NCBI GenBank assembly: GCA_031427625.1
Contig: JANPNV010000132.1
Coordinates: 26,654 to 90,653 of the forward strand
DNA from: JADKIH01 sp031427625
GTDB taxonomy: Bacteria > Bacteroidota > Bacteroidia > AKYH767-A > 2013-40CM-41-45
Direction of reading: 5' to 3'
Length of the DNA stretch: 64,000 nt
The position numbers and the translations under genes were made by a program. Shown piece by piece: positions 1 through 9,234 of this stretch (the stretch's first letter is position 1; each line of letters begins with the position of its first letter). The notes below the pieces were generated by a model. That model searched no databases. It was not told the DNA's origin and worked only from the letters and a program-made list of their open reading frames with translations.

Positions 1-586
1 TATCAACATTAATCTGGATTTCTCTCTCCAGAGCCCCGATCATCTCCACTTTTTTAATTTCTTTCATGCTTTCAAGATGCTCTTTAGCATCATCAGCATA
101 TTTTTTCAACCGGGCTAAATCATAGTCTCCGCTAAGATTTACCTGCATCACAGGAAGGTCAGCAAAATTAATGTCGATTATTTCAGGATCGTTTTTAAGA
201 TCTTTCGGAAGATCTTTTTTTGCCCGGTCAACAGCATCTTTTACTTTTTGCTTTGCAAAATCAATCTTTACATCAGAATTGAATTCCACCACTACATTGC
301 AATAATCCTGAAGTGAATTACTTTTAATTTTTTTTACTCCCGCAATACTCTTGCATTCCTTTTCAATAGGCCTGACAATAAGATTCTCCATATCCTTTGG
401 AGATGTGCCGGGATAAATTACACTGACGTAAATATTCGGCAACGATATATCTGGAAAGCTTTCTTTTGGAAGATTTATATATGCTATCGCTCCATATATA
501 GCAAGTATTAGCGTTATTACAAATGTGGCAACCTTGTTGTCAATAGCCCATGATGAAGGCTTAAATTGTTTATATTTTTCTTGCAT
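1..586 (-). CDS. RND efflux transporter permease, N-terminal part (cut by window edge)
   Basis: This is the first 195 codons of an inner-membrane RND pump of the hydrophobe/amphiphile efflux type, which uses proton flux to export drugs or other small molecules. After a short cytoplasmic start there is one hydrophobic helix (about residues 18-38, followed by LPKESFPDI). Then comes the first porter-domain segment with the family pattern YPGTSPKDMENLIVRPIE. The rest lies beyond position 1. It is the last visible gene of a tetR-tolC-adaptor-pump operon, 30 bases after the adaptor gene. The ATG at 586 gives the normal family N-terminus. The family is clear; the substrate cannot be told. Confidence 0.93.
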   Translation of the reverse strand, partial: MQEKYKQFKPSSWAIDNKVATFVITLILAIYGAIAYINLPKESFPDISLPNIYVSVIYPGTSPKDMENLIVRPIEKECKSIAGVKKIKSNSLQDYCNVVVEFNSDVKIDFAKQKVKDAVDRAKKDLPKDLKNDPEIIDINFADLPVMQVNLSGDYDLARLKKYADDAKEHLESMKEIKKVEMIGALEREIQINVD

Positions 587-616
587 ATGTTTAAACGTTT
601 AAGATGATCTGAAAAA

Positions 617-1735
617 TTATAGACTTACTGCATCACCTTCGATGACGTTTTGAAAACCATTTGTGATTACTTTATCACCTGGCTCAAGCCCGGAAATAAT
701 TTCTATAAAGCCATTGTAAATTATACCGGATTTGACAATTTTTCTCTTTGCAATTGTTTTTTTCCCTTCTGTATATATGAAATATACAAACTGACCTTCT
801 GTTGATTTCTGTACAGAACCAACCGGTAATACATAGGCAGAAGGATTGTGATAATCAATTATCTTCATTATGGAAATCATATTCGGATGAAATAGTCCTT
901 GTTTATCTGTTATCCTCACTTCAACATTAAATGTTCTATTCACCGGATCGATCCTGTTGCCGGAATAATCTATGGTTGTCTTTATTTCTTTATTTAAATC
1001 AGGGAACCATAAAATAACATTATCGCCCTTATTAACCTTGCTGATATAGGATTCTGCTACTTCTCCTTTTACTTTTAATGAAGATAAATTTAACACCCGA
1101 ATTGCAGGAAGTCCCGGCATCACCGTTTGGCCAATTTTTATATCAACTGCGTCAACTGTTCCATTTATTGGTGATTTAATTCTTGTCATATCAAGCTGCT
1201 GTTTCATGACATCCATTCTTCTTTCCATCGATTGTTTATTTGTCTTCGCCTGAAGAAACTGAACTTCACTGCCGATTTTCTGATCCCATAAATTTTTCTG
1301 CCTGTCGTATAGTTGTATTGTCAGTTCGAGCTGACTCTGTAATTCTGATATACTTTGTTTTATTATCTTATCATCAATAATTGCAAGTACCTGTCCAACG
1401 CTAACCTTATCTCCTGCCTTAGCAAATAGAGAAGTTACCGTACCAGATGCCTCCGGACTAAGCAACACATCCTGGTCCCCTTCGACTTTTGCCTGTACCT
1501 CGATAAAGTGATTGAATCCCTGAGGATGCATTTCGGTAATTCCTACTACCTTGCTTTTTACTTCTGATGTATCTTCAAGTGCAAGTTCAGATTCAATCTT
1601 GTTTATTTTTTCCTTTAGATCACTCTGTTCTTTTTTTAATTTTTCTAATTCAATTTTTTTATCTGTATTTTTTCCTGAATTGGAGCAGGCAGAAAGAATA
1701 GAAAGAATTGATAAAGCAAAAACTAATTTTTTCAT
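617..1735 (-). CDS. RND efflux periplasmic adaptor (membrane fusion protein), lipoprotein
   Basis: This adaptor links the inner-membrane RND pump to the TolC-like channel. The N-terminus is a lipoprotein signal ending in LSILSAC, with Cys17 as the probable lipid-attachment residue. A charged coiled-coil stretch follows at about 27-55, which is more than most adaptors have directly after the anchor. Next come a lipoyl/barrel-sandwich half (about 88-115), a helical hairpin (about 120-185) and the second lipoyl half (KSPINGTVDAVDIKIGQTV), then beta-barrel and membrane-proximal domains to residue 372. It lies 20 bases after the TolC gene and 30 before the pump gene, so the three are very likely co-transcribed. 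Confidence 0.93.
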   Translation of the reverse strand: MKKLVFALSILSILSACSNSGKNTDKKIELEKLKKEQSDLKEKINKIESELALEDTSEVKSKVVGITEMHPQGFNHFIEVQAKVEGDQDVLLSPEASGTVTSLFAKAGDKVSVGQVLAIIDDKIIKQSISELQSQLELTIQLYDRQKNLWDQKIGSEVQFLQAKTNKQSMERRMDVMKQQLDMTRIKSPINGTVDAVDIKIGQTVMPGLPAIRVLNLSSLKVKGEVAESYISKVNKGDNVILWFPDLNKEIKTTIDYSGNRIDPVNRTFNVEVRITDKQGLFHPNMISIMKIIDYHNPSAYVLPVGSVQKSTEGQFVYFIYTEGKKTIAKRKIVKSGIIYNGFIEIISGLEPGDKVITNGFQNVIEGDAVSL

Positions 1736-1755
1736 ATTTATGTAATTTGTGATTA

Positions 1756-3099
1756 TTAATAGTTGAAATTCCCTAACGCTTTATCAAGATCTACTTTTGC
1801 GATAACGGCATTGTATAAAGAATTGAAATAGTTTACTTGTGCCTCTTTAAGGGAAGTTTCAGCATCAAGAACTTCCAGATTTGAGCCAACACCCTGATCA
1901 TATTTAAGTTTTGTAATGGTTGAAATTGTAGAAGCAAGATCCAGATTTTTTTCTTGCACCTTCAGGGATGAAATCGCATCGAGTAGGGCTGAGCGACTTG
2001 AACTAGCCTGAAGGTTTATCGCTTCTTCAAAGTTCTTAAGTTCATTATCTATTTTATTTAGCGTAAGTCTTTCCTGTCTGATGCGGTTTTCTCTTTGCAT
2101 ACCATCAAATAAATTAATACTTAATGTAGCACCAATAATTCCTGTAGGAAACCATCGGTATTCACTATTGAATATATTAAATTCAGCCCTCTGTGCCGTG
2201 GTGCTCAGATTGCCATATGCAACAAGCTTTGGAATATACTGGCTTTTGTATCTTTTCAAATTATATTCTTGCAGTCTAGCTTGTGTTACCAGAATAGAAT
2301 ATTCAATTCGTTTAGCAGGGTCTGTTTTTTCTAGCGACGACTGTAAATTTTTAACAGCATCAATATCGATGGAGTCAGTAATTATAAGCATTTCAGACTG
2401 AGGAAAACCCATTTGATACTTTAGCATTTTTTCAGAAAGTTCGATAGTGCGTTCAAAGTTCTCTGTTTCGGTTAAAATATTATTATATGCTACCTGAACC
2501 CGGTCAGCATCAATTTTCTCTACAAATCCATTTTCAAACATCGCCTTTATATCTGAAGATAATTTTTGCAGGCGGATTCTGTTTGCATCAAGTACTTTTT
2601 TTCTTTCTCGTAAAAGAAGAATGGAATAATATGACTTAGTAACTGTTATTGCAGTTTCGAGTTTTGTACGAATAAGATTTTTATTCGATAAATCACGATA
2701 CGTTCTTGATGCACTTACACCGATAAGATAAGAAGGGTCAAATAATAATTGGGTGGCTGATATTCCGGCGGTTGAATTCCAGCGTGTTCCAAACTGTACA
2801 GGAACGAAGGAACCTTTCTCACCACCAAAAAATTCGCCCGGGACAAATGATACAGGAATTTTTTCATAATCTTTTATATCAAAACTTGCGTTCAGCTGCG
2901 GCAATCCTTCTCCGATTGTTTCTCGAACTTTGTATTTTGATATCTCAGCATCTAATCCTGCATTCAAAACATCTTTTTGATGAGTGATTGCATAATCAAT
3001 TGCTTGTTTAATCGAGAATTTTAAAGTAGAATCGGTTGATTGAGCGATAGTGGTTATTGCTGAGAGCAGCATGAATAAAAAAAGTGACAAATTTCTCAT
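1756..3099 (-). CDS. TolC-family outer membrane efflux channel
   Basis: This is the outer-membrane exit duct of the tripartite efflux system. The 447 residues start with a signal peptide of about 20 residues ending in TTIAQ. Long helical segments rich in Leu, Gln, Asn and Glu follow, broken by short beta segments, as in the two structural repeats of TolC/OEP proteins. The C-terminal part KYDQGVGSNLEVLDAETSL is the usual OEP motif. It lies between the tetR-type regulator and the adaptor gene on the same strand with gaps of 39 and 20 bases. The substrate is unknown. Confidence 0.93.
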   Translation of the reverse strand: MRNLSLFLFMLLSAITTIAQSTDSTLKFSIKQAIDYAITHQKDVLNAGLDAEISKYKVRETIGEGLPQLNASFDIKDYEKIPVSFVPGEFFGGEKGSFVPVQFGTRWNSTAGISATQLLFDPSYLIGVSASRTYRDLSNKNLIRTKLETAITVTKSYYSILLLRERKKVLDANRIRLQKLSSDIKAMFENGFVEKIDADRVQVAYNNILTETENFERTIELSEKMLKYQMGFPQSEMLIITDSIDIDAVKNLQSSLEKTDPAKRIEYSILVTQARLQEYNLKRYKSQYIPKLVAYGNLSTTAQRAEFNIFNSEYRWFPTGIIGATLSINLFDGMQRENRIRQERLTLNKIDNELKNFEEAINLQASSSRSALLDAISSLKVQEKNLDLASTISTITKLKYDQGVGSNLEVLDAETSLKEAQVNYFNSLYNAVIAKVDLDKALGNFNY

Positions 3100-3138
3100 A
3101 TGGGGTATGACGATGAATCAGATAATATATTTTAAAGT

Positions 3139-3762
3139 TTATTTCTTTTTAATTGATTTTCTGTACTTCTCCATTAATTTAAATCCTTTAGGTGTTACAA
3201 TACCATGCAGGAAATGGTCGATCAGAGCAATTTGCACATCTGTAATTTTAAAATCTTCCGGAGCATACAGAGATGGATTAAATCCCATCTCTACTTCTTC
3301 GATTCGTAAACGTGCCAGAATTTTAATTTTTATTTCTTTCCTGTAAAGATCAAGTTGAATTCCGCGTTTTAGATTTTCTTCAATAAAGCCAATCAACATT
3401 CTCTCTTTAAAATCTTTAAATGCATTCCATGATTGCGGGTGATATTTCTGAAGATGATAAAATACTGCAGGATTTACACTTTTGAAATAATTCTCAAGGT
3501 GGTACATCATCTTTACCATCTCATCGATTGCATCTAAACTGTTTTTTCTGATCTCCAGTATTTCTGATTCCCGACAATTTATCTGCGCCTTTGTGAAGGA
3601 TCTAACTAAATCGTTTTTGTCCCGGTAATAAATATAAATAGTCTTTTTTGAAATTCCTAGGTGAGACGCGATATCATCCATAGTAATCGTCCTGATTCCA
3701 TGCTTGAAAAACAGAGCCCCTGTTTCACTTAGTATTCGCTCTTCTATATTACTATTTTTCAT
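3139..3762 (-). CDS. TetR/AcrR-family regulator of the efflux operon
   Basis: This is a 207-residue one-component repressor-type protein. The N-terminal helix-turn-helix (about residues 26-47, TMDDIASHLGISKKTIYIYY) is the TetR DNA-binding signature. The C-terminal helices would bind the ligand and form the dimer. I chose the ATG at 3762 because a longer reading frame from 3915 would run through the promoter and into purB. The gene is first in a minus-strand operon with tolC, adaptor and RND genes, so it most likely controls their expression and its own. A consensus promoter with a 7-base inverted repeat lies directly upstream. The ligand is unknown. Confidence 0.9.
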   Translation of the reverse strand: MKNSNIEERILSETGALFFKHGIRTITMDDIASHLGISKKTIYIYYRDKNDLVRSFTKAQINCRESEILEIRKNSLDAIDEMVKMMYHLENYFKSVNPAVFYHLQKYHPQSWNAFKDFKERMLIGFIEENLKRGIQLDLYRKEIKIKILARLRIEEVEMGFNPSLYAPEDFKITDVQIALIDHFLHGIVTPKGFKLMEKYRKSIKKK

Positions 3763-3770
3763 TCCGAACG

Positions 3771-3807
3771 CAAAACTATGGAAACTATTTATGAATACAA
3801 AGTTTCC
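3771..3807 (-). promoter_or_regulatory. Consensus promoter of the tetR-efflux operon with a candidate operator
   Basis: On the minus strand, TTTG (3801-3798) is followed after exactly 19 bases by TAGTTTTG (3778-3771). This matches the Bacteroidetes housekeeping promoter TTTG-N19-TAnnTTTG. The ATG follows 8 bases after the -7 box. Between and over the two boxes lies an inverted repeat with arms GGAAACT (3780-3786) and AGTTTCC (3801-3807), centres 21 bases apart. Its position inside the promoter suggests the regulator's own operator; that part is inference. Confidence 0.75.
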
Positions 3808-3855
3808 AATCAAATATTTTCCTTTATATATTAATAAGATTTGGCTAATTGTTTC

Positions 3856-3863
3856 TACCTTCG
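3856..3863 (+). promoter_or_regulatory. Possible variant -7 box upstream of purB (TACCTTCG)
   Basis: TACCTTCG differs from TAnnTTTG at one base and ends 17 bases before the purB ATG. No good -33 TTG is seen at 17-23 bases. Similar TAnnTTCG boxes precede lpxD and the gene starting at 58382, which makes a real promoter more plausible. Confidence 0.4.
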
Positions 3864-3880
3864 GCTCTTTAAAATTTACA

Positions 3881-5224
3881 ATGGCTTCACACTCACTAAG
3901 TGCTATTTCCCCCATTGATGGGCGATATCATTCCCTCACTACTGAATTATCTGGATATTTTTCAGAAGCGGCGCTCATGAAGTACAGGTTGCAGGTTGAA
4001 ATCGAATATTTTATCGCTTTGTGCGAATTGCCCTTGCCTCAGCTTGGTAAATCTAGACAACCCGATTTTGAAAAGCTCAGAATGATATATTTGGAGTTTA
4101 ATTCCGCTGATGCATTAAACATTAAAGAGAAGGAAGCTAAGACTAATCATGATGTTAAAGCCCTCGAATATTTCATTAAAGAAAAATTTATTGAATTTGG
4201 CCTTACTGAAGTGAGAGAATTTGTCCATTTCGGACTTACTTCTCAGGATATAAATAATACTGCATTTCCACTTGCCTTGAAAGATGCAATTAAAAATGTT
4301 TACATGCCACTTTTAAGTGGTGTTTTAGAACTGCTTAACGTCTTATCGTTAAAGTGGAAGGACATCGCAATGTTATCCCGGACACATGGCCAACCCGCTT
4401 CTCCAACAAGACTCGGAAAGGAATTGATGGTTTTTATTGAAAGGCTTGAAGATCAAATTATACTTTTTAAAAATATTCCTTTCTCTTCTAAATTTGGTGG
4501 CGCAACCGGAAATTTCAATGCCCATCATGTTGCCTATCCTGAAATTGATTGGAAGAAATTTGCCAACCGATTCGTGAAAGATAAACTCGGACTCGAACGT
4601 CAGCAATTCACAACTCAAATAGAGCATTATGATAACCTTTGTGCATTATTTGATAATGTGAAAAGGATAAATAATATTCTTATCGATCTGAACCGTGATG
4701 TCTGGACATATATTTCTATGGATTATTTTAAGCAACAGATCAGCGAGGGAGAAATCGGTTCGTCAGCGATGCCTCATAAAGTTAACCCGATTGATTTTGA
4801 AAATTCAGAGGGAAACCTTGGGTTAGCTAATTCTATGTTTGAATATCTTTCTTCAAAACTACCAATCTCAAGACTTCAACGCGACCTTACGGATTCAACT
4901 GTTCTTAGAAATGTAGGTGTTCCTTTTGGACATACGGTAATCGCGATGAAATCACTTCTGAAGGGGTTGAATAAGCTATCATTAAATGAAGATGCTATCA
5001 GTAAAGATCTCGACGACAACTGGCCTGTAATCGCTGAAGCAATACAGACAATTCTCAGAAGAGAGAATTATCCAGACCCTTACGAAAAACTGAAAGATCT
5101 TACACGAACCAATAAAAAAATTGACAAGGAAGTGCTGCAGTCGTTTATCAATTCACTGGATATTGAAGAAGGAGTAAAAAATGAATTACTTTTAATAACT
5201 CCTTTTAATTATACGGGAATTTAA
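3881..5224 (+). CDS. purB: Adenylosuccinate lyase
   Basis: PurB catalyses two steps of purine synthesis: release of fumarate from SAICAR, and from adenylosuccinate to give AMP. The 447-residue protein shows the fumarate-lyase superfamily signature GSSAMPHKVNP at about residues 293-303, the HFGLTSQDINNT segment, and TRTHGQPASPT-type active-site sequence (here SRTHGQPASPT). The start MASHSLSAISPIDGRY is that of the family; an in-frame upstream extension would overlap tetR and is rejected. It is transcribed divergently from tetR and followed 29 bases later by a glycosyltransferase gene. purE, purK and hpt are elsewhere in the window. Confidence 0.98.
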   Translation: MASHSLSAISPIDGRYHSLTTELSGYFSEAALMKYRLQVEIEYFIALCELPLPQLGKSRQPDFEKLRMIYLEFNSADALNIKEKEAKTNHDVKALEYFIKEKFIEFGLTEVREFVHFGLTSQDINNTAFPLALKDAIKNVYMPLLSGVLELLNVLSLKWKDIAMLSRTHGQPASPTRLGKELMVFIERLEDQIILFKNIPFSSKFGGATGNFNAHHVAYPEIDWKKFANRFVKDKLGLERQQFTTQIEHYDNLCALFDNVKRINNILIDLNRDVWTYISMDYFKQQISEGEIGSSAMPHKVNPIDFENSEGNLGLANSMFEYLSSKLPISRLQRDLTDSTVLRNVGVPFGHTVIAMKSLLKGLNKLSLNEDAISKDLDDNWPVIAEAIQTILRRENYPDPYEKLKDLTRTNKKIDKEVLQSFINSLDIEEGVKNELLLITPFNYTGI

Positions 5225-5253
5225 TTCTTCATGCTTTTTATAATTCACAGAAC

Positions 5254-6126
5254 ATGAAAGTCTGCGGTTTTACTTTTATCAGAAATGCTGTCAAGTACGA
5301 CTATCCCGTTGTCGAATCAATATCTTCTATTTTACCTTTATGTGATAAGTTTATTGTCGTTTGTGGTAATTCTGTCGATAATACAAGAGAACTCATTAGT
5401 AAAATAAATCCTGATAAGGTCATTATCATTGATAGCGTATGGGACGATTCGTTGCGGGATGGCGGAAAGGTGCTGGCATTAGAAACGAATAAAGCGATTG
5501 ATGCATTACCAGCTGATTATGACTGGGGTTTTTACCTTCAAGCCGATGAAGTTATTCATGAGGATTATCATTCTTACATAATTTCCTCCATGAAGAAATG
5601 GAAAGATGATAAAAATACCGACGGATTACTTTTCGATTACAAGCATTTTTATGGTTCCTACGACTATGTCGGTGACTCCACACGTTGGTATAGAAATGAA
5701 GTGAGAATTATCCGGTGCGATAAATCAATTCGTTCTTTTCGTGATGCACAAGGATTTAAAAAAAACGGAAGGCTTCTGAATGTTAGAAATGCCGAAGCAT
5801 CTGTATATCATTACGGTTGGGTAAAGCCGCCAATCTTACAGCAGGAAAAGCAAAAATATTTTCATTCTTTGTGGCATTCAGACGAATGGCTGAAAAAGAA
5901 TGTAGCAAATACCGACCAGTTTGATTATTCAAAGATTGATTCTTTAACATTATTCAATGGAACGCATCCTTCTGTTATGAAAGAAAGAATTGAGAGCAGT
6001 AATTGGAAGTTTAATTACGATCCATTAAAGAAAAGGCTTCCGTTGAAACCGAGGATAAAGCTTTTTGTTGAAAAACTAACAGGATGGAGACCGGGAGAGT
6101 ATAAAAATTTTAAGATTCTTCGATAA
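5254..6126 (+). CDS. Glycosyltransferase, family 2-like
   Basis: This 290-residue protein has a GT-A fold start: KVCGFTFIRNAVKYDYPVVESI, then DKFIVVCGNSVDNTRELI. That pattern resembles family-2 transferases that use nucleotide-diphospho sugars. The stretch YLQADEVIHEDY at about residue 92 holds the acidic metal-binding motif expected of the family. No membrane helix is visible, so it probably acts at the cytoplasmic face on a glycan, LPS or protein acceptor. It follows purB by 29 bases on the same strand, and no other glycan genes are adjacent. Donor and acceptor are unknown. Confidence 0.75.
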   Translation: MKVCGFTFIRNAVKYDYPVVESISSILPLCDKFIVVCGNSVDNTRELISKINPDKVIIIDSVWDDSLRDGGKVLALETNKAIDALPADYDWGFYLQADEVIHEDYHSYIISSMKKWKDDKNTDGLLFDYKHFYGSYDYVGDSTRWYRNEVRIIRCDKSIRSFRDAQGFKKNGRLLNVRNAEASVYHYGWVKPPILQQEKQKYFHSLWHSDEWLKKNVANTDQFDYSKIDSLTLFNGTHPSVMKERIESSNWKFNYDPLKKRLPLKPRIKLFVEKLTGWRPGEYKNFKILR

Positions 6127-6132
6127 TAGAAA

Positions 6133-6852
6133 TTACCACCCCGATGCAAGTACATCGGCCAGATGCATGACCTTAATTTTATTATTGTTTTTTTGAAGGT
6201 AGCCTTGTAAATGCATCAGACAGGAAGAATCAGTAGAGATTAATATTTCAGCTTCAGTTGCATTGGCATTAATTATTTTTTGTTCTGCCATACCTACAGC
6301 TATTGGTTCATATTTTACCGAAAATGTTCCACCAAATCCACAGCAGGTTTCTGTATCATTCATCTCTCTTATTTCAAGGCCGCGAACATTGGATAAAAGT
6401 ATTCGTGGTTCATTTTTTATTCCCATTTCGCGAAGAGCACTGCAAGAATCATGATAGGTCGCAATGCCATCCAATCGGGCACCTACATCAGTGACGTGAA
6501 GCACATTTACCAGGAAATCGCTGAATTCGTAAATATTTTTTTGAACACTTTTTGCCTTATTGTGCTGAGCAGAATTATGAAAAATTTCGGGATAATAATT
6601 TTTTACCATTCCAGCGCAAGAGGCAGAGGGAGAAACAATGTATCTCTCATTCGGAAAATCAGAAATAAATTTTTCCGCAACCTGTTTACACTCATCCCAG
6701 TAACCGGCGTTAAAAGCGGGCTGACCACAACAAGTTTGTTCAGGATTGTAATTAACAGTGCAACCGACTTTTTCCAGAACCTTAATCATATTAAGTGCAG
6801 TATTCGGATAAATCTGATCGATGAAACAGGGGATAAATATATCTACAAGCAT
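6133..6852 (-). CDS. LutA/YkgE-like (Fe-S)-binding oxidoreductase subunit, orphan
   Basis: The 239 residues contain two CCG domains: TCCGQPAFNAG near residue 41 and TCCGFGGTFS near residue 169, with SPSASCAGM and DSCSALREMG between them. This is the layout of LutA/YkgE and of the CCG half of heterodisulfide reductase and GlpC, which carry cysteine-ligated iron-sulfur clusters. In the known lactate-oxidation system LutA works with LutB and LutC, and neither is next to this gene. It lies 16 bases after the MFS gene and is likely in one transcript with hemE and that transporter. Family assignment is firm; the lactate role is uncertain here. Confidence 0.85.
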   Translation of the reverse strand: MLVDIFIPCFIDQIYPNTALNMIKVLEKVGCTVNYNPEQTCCGQPAFNAGYWDECKQVAEKFISDFPNERYIVSPSASCAGMVKNYYPEIFHNSAQHNKAKSVQKNIYEFSDFLVNVLHVTDVGARLDGIATYHDSCSALREMGIKNEPRILLSNVRGLEIREMNDTETCCGFGGTFSVKYEPIAVGMAEQKIINANATEAEILISTDSSCLMHLQGYLQKNNNKIKVMHLADVLASGW

Positions 6853-6868
6853 ATTTTCTATAAGCGAA

Positions 6869-8185
6869 TTAAGGCATCAGCGAATTAGCTAATGTTTTTT
6901 CTTTCATCATGCGAAGTAACAAAAACAGTCCGATAACAAAAAAGACTGCCAGAACTATTATGCTATCTCGCATGCTTCCGGTAATTTCATTGATATAACC
7001 GAATACAAATGTACCTAGTACTGTTCCAAGTTTGTCGCATACATCGTAGAAGCTGAAATATGAAGCATGGTCCGTAGTTTCAGGCAATAATTTAGAATAA
7101 GTTGAACGAGAAAGTGACTGAATACCGCCCATTACAAGTCCTACAACTGCCGCAAGAATAATAAACATGGTCTGCTCATCAACACCATATTCTTTATTAC
7201 AGAAAAATGCTCCGACAGAAATCAGTATCCAGATAATAATGGAAATCATTATCGCACGTATGTTTCCGAGAATTCGCGATAAGTAACTGAAAAGGTAAGC
7301 ACCTCCGATAGCAACAAATTGTATAATTAATATTACGACTATCAGTATTGATGAATCAAGATGAAGTTCGCCGCTTCCAAATAAAGTCGCAACATACATA
7401 ACAGTTTGTACACCCATATTATAAAAGAAAAATGATAGTAGAAAAGTTTTTAGTCGTGATGTATTCCTGAGTTGGAACCAGACTTTTTTCAATTCACGAT
7501 AACCATGAAATATGTATCTTCCTTTTGGCTTATATGGAAGCTTCAATTCTTTTATATTGTTAAAAGTGAATTGTGCAAAAGCAAACCACCAGATGCCAAC
7601 AAGTAAAAATGAAAGGCGTGTGGCAAGACCTGAGCTGATTCCTCCGTAAAATTGTGGGAACATAATCATAGTCAGGCAAAAAATAAGTAACAATGAGCTG
7701 CCTACATAACCCAATGCAAATCCTTTAGCACTTACCTTATCCTGGTCTTCCGGGGCTGCTATTTCCGGAAGGAAGGCATTGTAGAAAACAATACTGCCTG
7801 CATAACCAATAGATGCAAGCATGGAACCTAAAACTCCTATCCAAAGAGTCGATGAGTTGAAAAAGAAAAGTGAAGCGCATGATATAGCACCAAGTGTACT
7901 AAAGAAATACATGAATTTTTTTTTCTTCCCGCTATAATCAGCAATCGAAGAGAGTAGGGGACTGAAAGCAGCTATTATAAGAAATGCTATAGAAAGAGTA
8001 TAGGTCTGCAAGGAATCACTGTTATATGTTCTTCCAAGAAATTTGACGGTGTTAGATCCTTCATGAGTTGTTACCGAATGAAAATAAATAGGAAACAATG
8101 CCGATGTAATCACCAGCGAATAAGCCGAGTTTGCCCAATCGTACATTGCCCATGCGTTGATTGTTTTTTTACCGGCAGTAATCAT
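6869..8185 (-). CDS. MFS transporter of the UMF1/Atg22-like family
   Basis: This 438-residue protein has about twelve hydrophobic segments. Its start, TINAWAMYDWANSAYSLVI, is the hallmark of the UMF1 (vacuole effluxer Atg22-like) branch of the major facilitator superfamily. The central loop around residues 215-235 is basic, and the second half includes the family motif GGIQSLSRSTYSKLLPE. The protein is an inner-membrane transporter; the eukaryotic relatives export amino acids from vacuoles, but the bacterial substrates are not established. It lies 20 bases after hemE and 16 before the LutA-like gene, which suggests one transcript. Confidence 0.88.
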   Translation of the reverse strand: MITAGKKTINAWAMYDWANSAYSLVITSALFPIYFHSVTTHEGSNTVKFLGRTYNSDSLQTYTLSIAFLIIAAFSPLLSSIADYSGKKKKFMYFFSTLGAISCASLFFFNSSTLWIGVLGSMLASIGYAGSIVFYNAFLPEIAAPEDQDKVSAKGFALGYVGSSLLLIFCLTMIMFPQFYGGISSGLATRLSFLLVGIWWFAFAQFTFNNIKELKLPYKPKGRYIFHGYRELKKVWFQLRNTSRLKTFLLSFFFYNMGVQTVMYVATLFGSGELHLDSSILIVVILIIQFVAIGGAYLFSYLSRILGNIRAIMISIIIWILISVGAFFCNKEYGVDEQTMFIILAAVVGLVMGGIQSLSRSTYSKLLPETTDHASYFSFYDVCDKLGTVLGTFVFGYINEITGSMRDSIIVLAVFFVIGLFLLLRMMKEKTLANSLMP

Positions 8186-8205
8186 ATGTTTTTCGGAAAG
8201 TTTGG

Positions 8206-9228
8206 TTAAGCCTTAAATGATTTTATGGTATCGATAAAAAACTTTACTTTTTCTTTTTCTGTATCTGGATATAATCCATGTCCAAGATTGGCAATGTACT
8301 TCGAGCTTCCGAATTCCTGAAGCATTTTAATGGTTTCATTTTCAATAACGGGATAATCTGCATACAAAAGACAAGGATCCAAATTCCCTTGTAAAACTTT
8401 ATCACCACATAATACTCTTGATTCCTTAATATCCATATTCCAGTCGAGTCCAATTACAGAACAAGATGATTCCGATAACGACTTCCTGGCAAAATAGGCC
8501 CCTTTTGCAAATACAATAACGGGAACTTTTTTTATCGCTTTGCATATCTCATTAATATACTTCAATGAAAATTCGGAATACTGATCAGGTGATAATACAC
8601 CTGCCCACGAATCAAAAATTTGTAAAATGTCGGCACCCGCATCTATTTGACCCTGCAGGTAATTTATGGTACTCTGGGTGATTTTTTCCAGAAGTTCATG
8701 TGCAAGTGCCGGTTGTGTGTATAAGAATTTTTTTGCTTCGCTGAATGTTTTGCTGCCTTTACCTTCAATCATATATGATAGAATTGTCCATGGTGCGCCT
8801 GCAAATCCAATAAGCGGCACATTTCCGTTCAACTCACGTTTTACTATCCTAATGGCATCCAATACATATTGTAATTCATTCGCGCTGGCAACTCTTAATT
8901 TTTTTACATCAGCTGTCGACTTAACAGGATTATTAAACCATGGGCCCTGGCTTTCTACAATTTCATAGTCGAGCCCCATTGCCTCTGGTATTACAAGAAT
9001 GTCAGAAAATATTATCGCAGCATCAACGCCAAGAATATCGACAGGTTGAATAGTAACTTCTGCCGCCAATTCGGGAGTCTTTACCAGATTCTTAAATCCA
9101 CCGGAATGTTCCCGGACTTTTCTGTATTCAGGAAGAATTCGGCCAGCTTGTCGCATTAACCAAACCGGTGTACGTTCTGTCTTTTCCCCCCTTGCAGCCC
9201 GAAGTATCAGATCATTTTTAATTGTCAT
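8206..9228 (-). CDS. hemE: Uroporphyrinogen decarboxylase
   Basis: HemE removes four carboxyl groups from uroporphyrinogen III to give coproporphyrinogen III in haem synthesis. The 340-residue protein shows signature 1, RTPVWLMRQAGRILPEYR (about residue 20), and the second family block GFAGAPWTILSYMIEG (about residue 143). Length is normal. I take the ATG at 9228; a TTG three codons upstream is part of a -7 promoter box and not a likely start. It appears to be the first gene of an operon with the UMF1-type transporter and the LutA-like gene. Confidence 0.97.
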   Translation of the reverse strand: MTIKNDLILRAARGEKTERTPVWLMRQAGRILPEYRKVREHSGGFKNLVKTPELAAEVTIQPVDILGVDAAIIFSDILVIPEAMGLDYEIVESQGPWFNNPVKSTADVKKLRVASANELQYVLDAIRIVKRELNGNVPLIGFAGAPWTILSYMIEGKGSKTFSEAKKFLYTQPALAHELLEKITQSTINYLQGQIDAGADILQIFDSWAGVLSPDQYSEFSLKYINEICKAIKKVPVIVFAKGAYFARKSLSESSCSVIGLDWNMDIKESRVLCGDKVLQGNLDPCLLYADYPVIENETIKMLQEFGSSKYIANLGHGLYPDTEKEKVKFFIDTIKSFKA

Positions 9229-9234
9229 AGGATG

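Noticed and set aside
3704..3880. N-terminal extension of PurB
   Set aside because: The extension is antisense to tetR, and the family starts at MASHSLSAISPIDGRY.
3763..3915. N-terminal extension of the TetR regulator
   Set aside because: It would translate through the consensus promoter and overlap the purB start; the added residues do not look like TetR.
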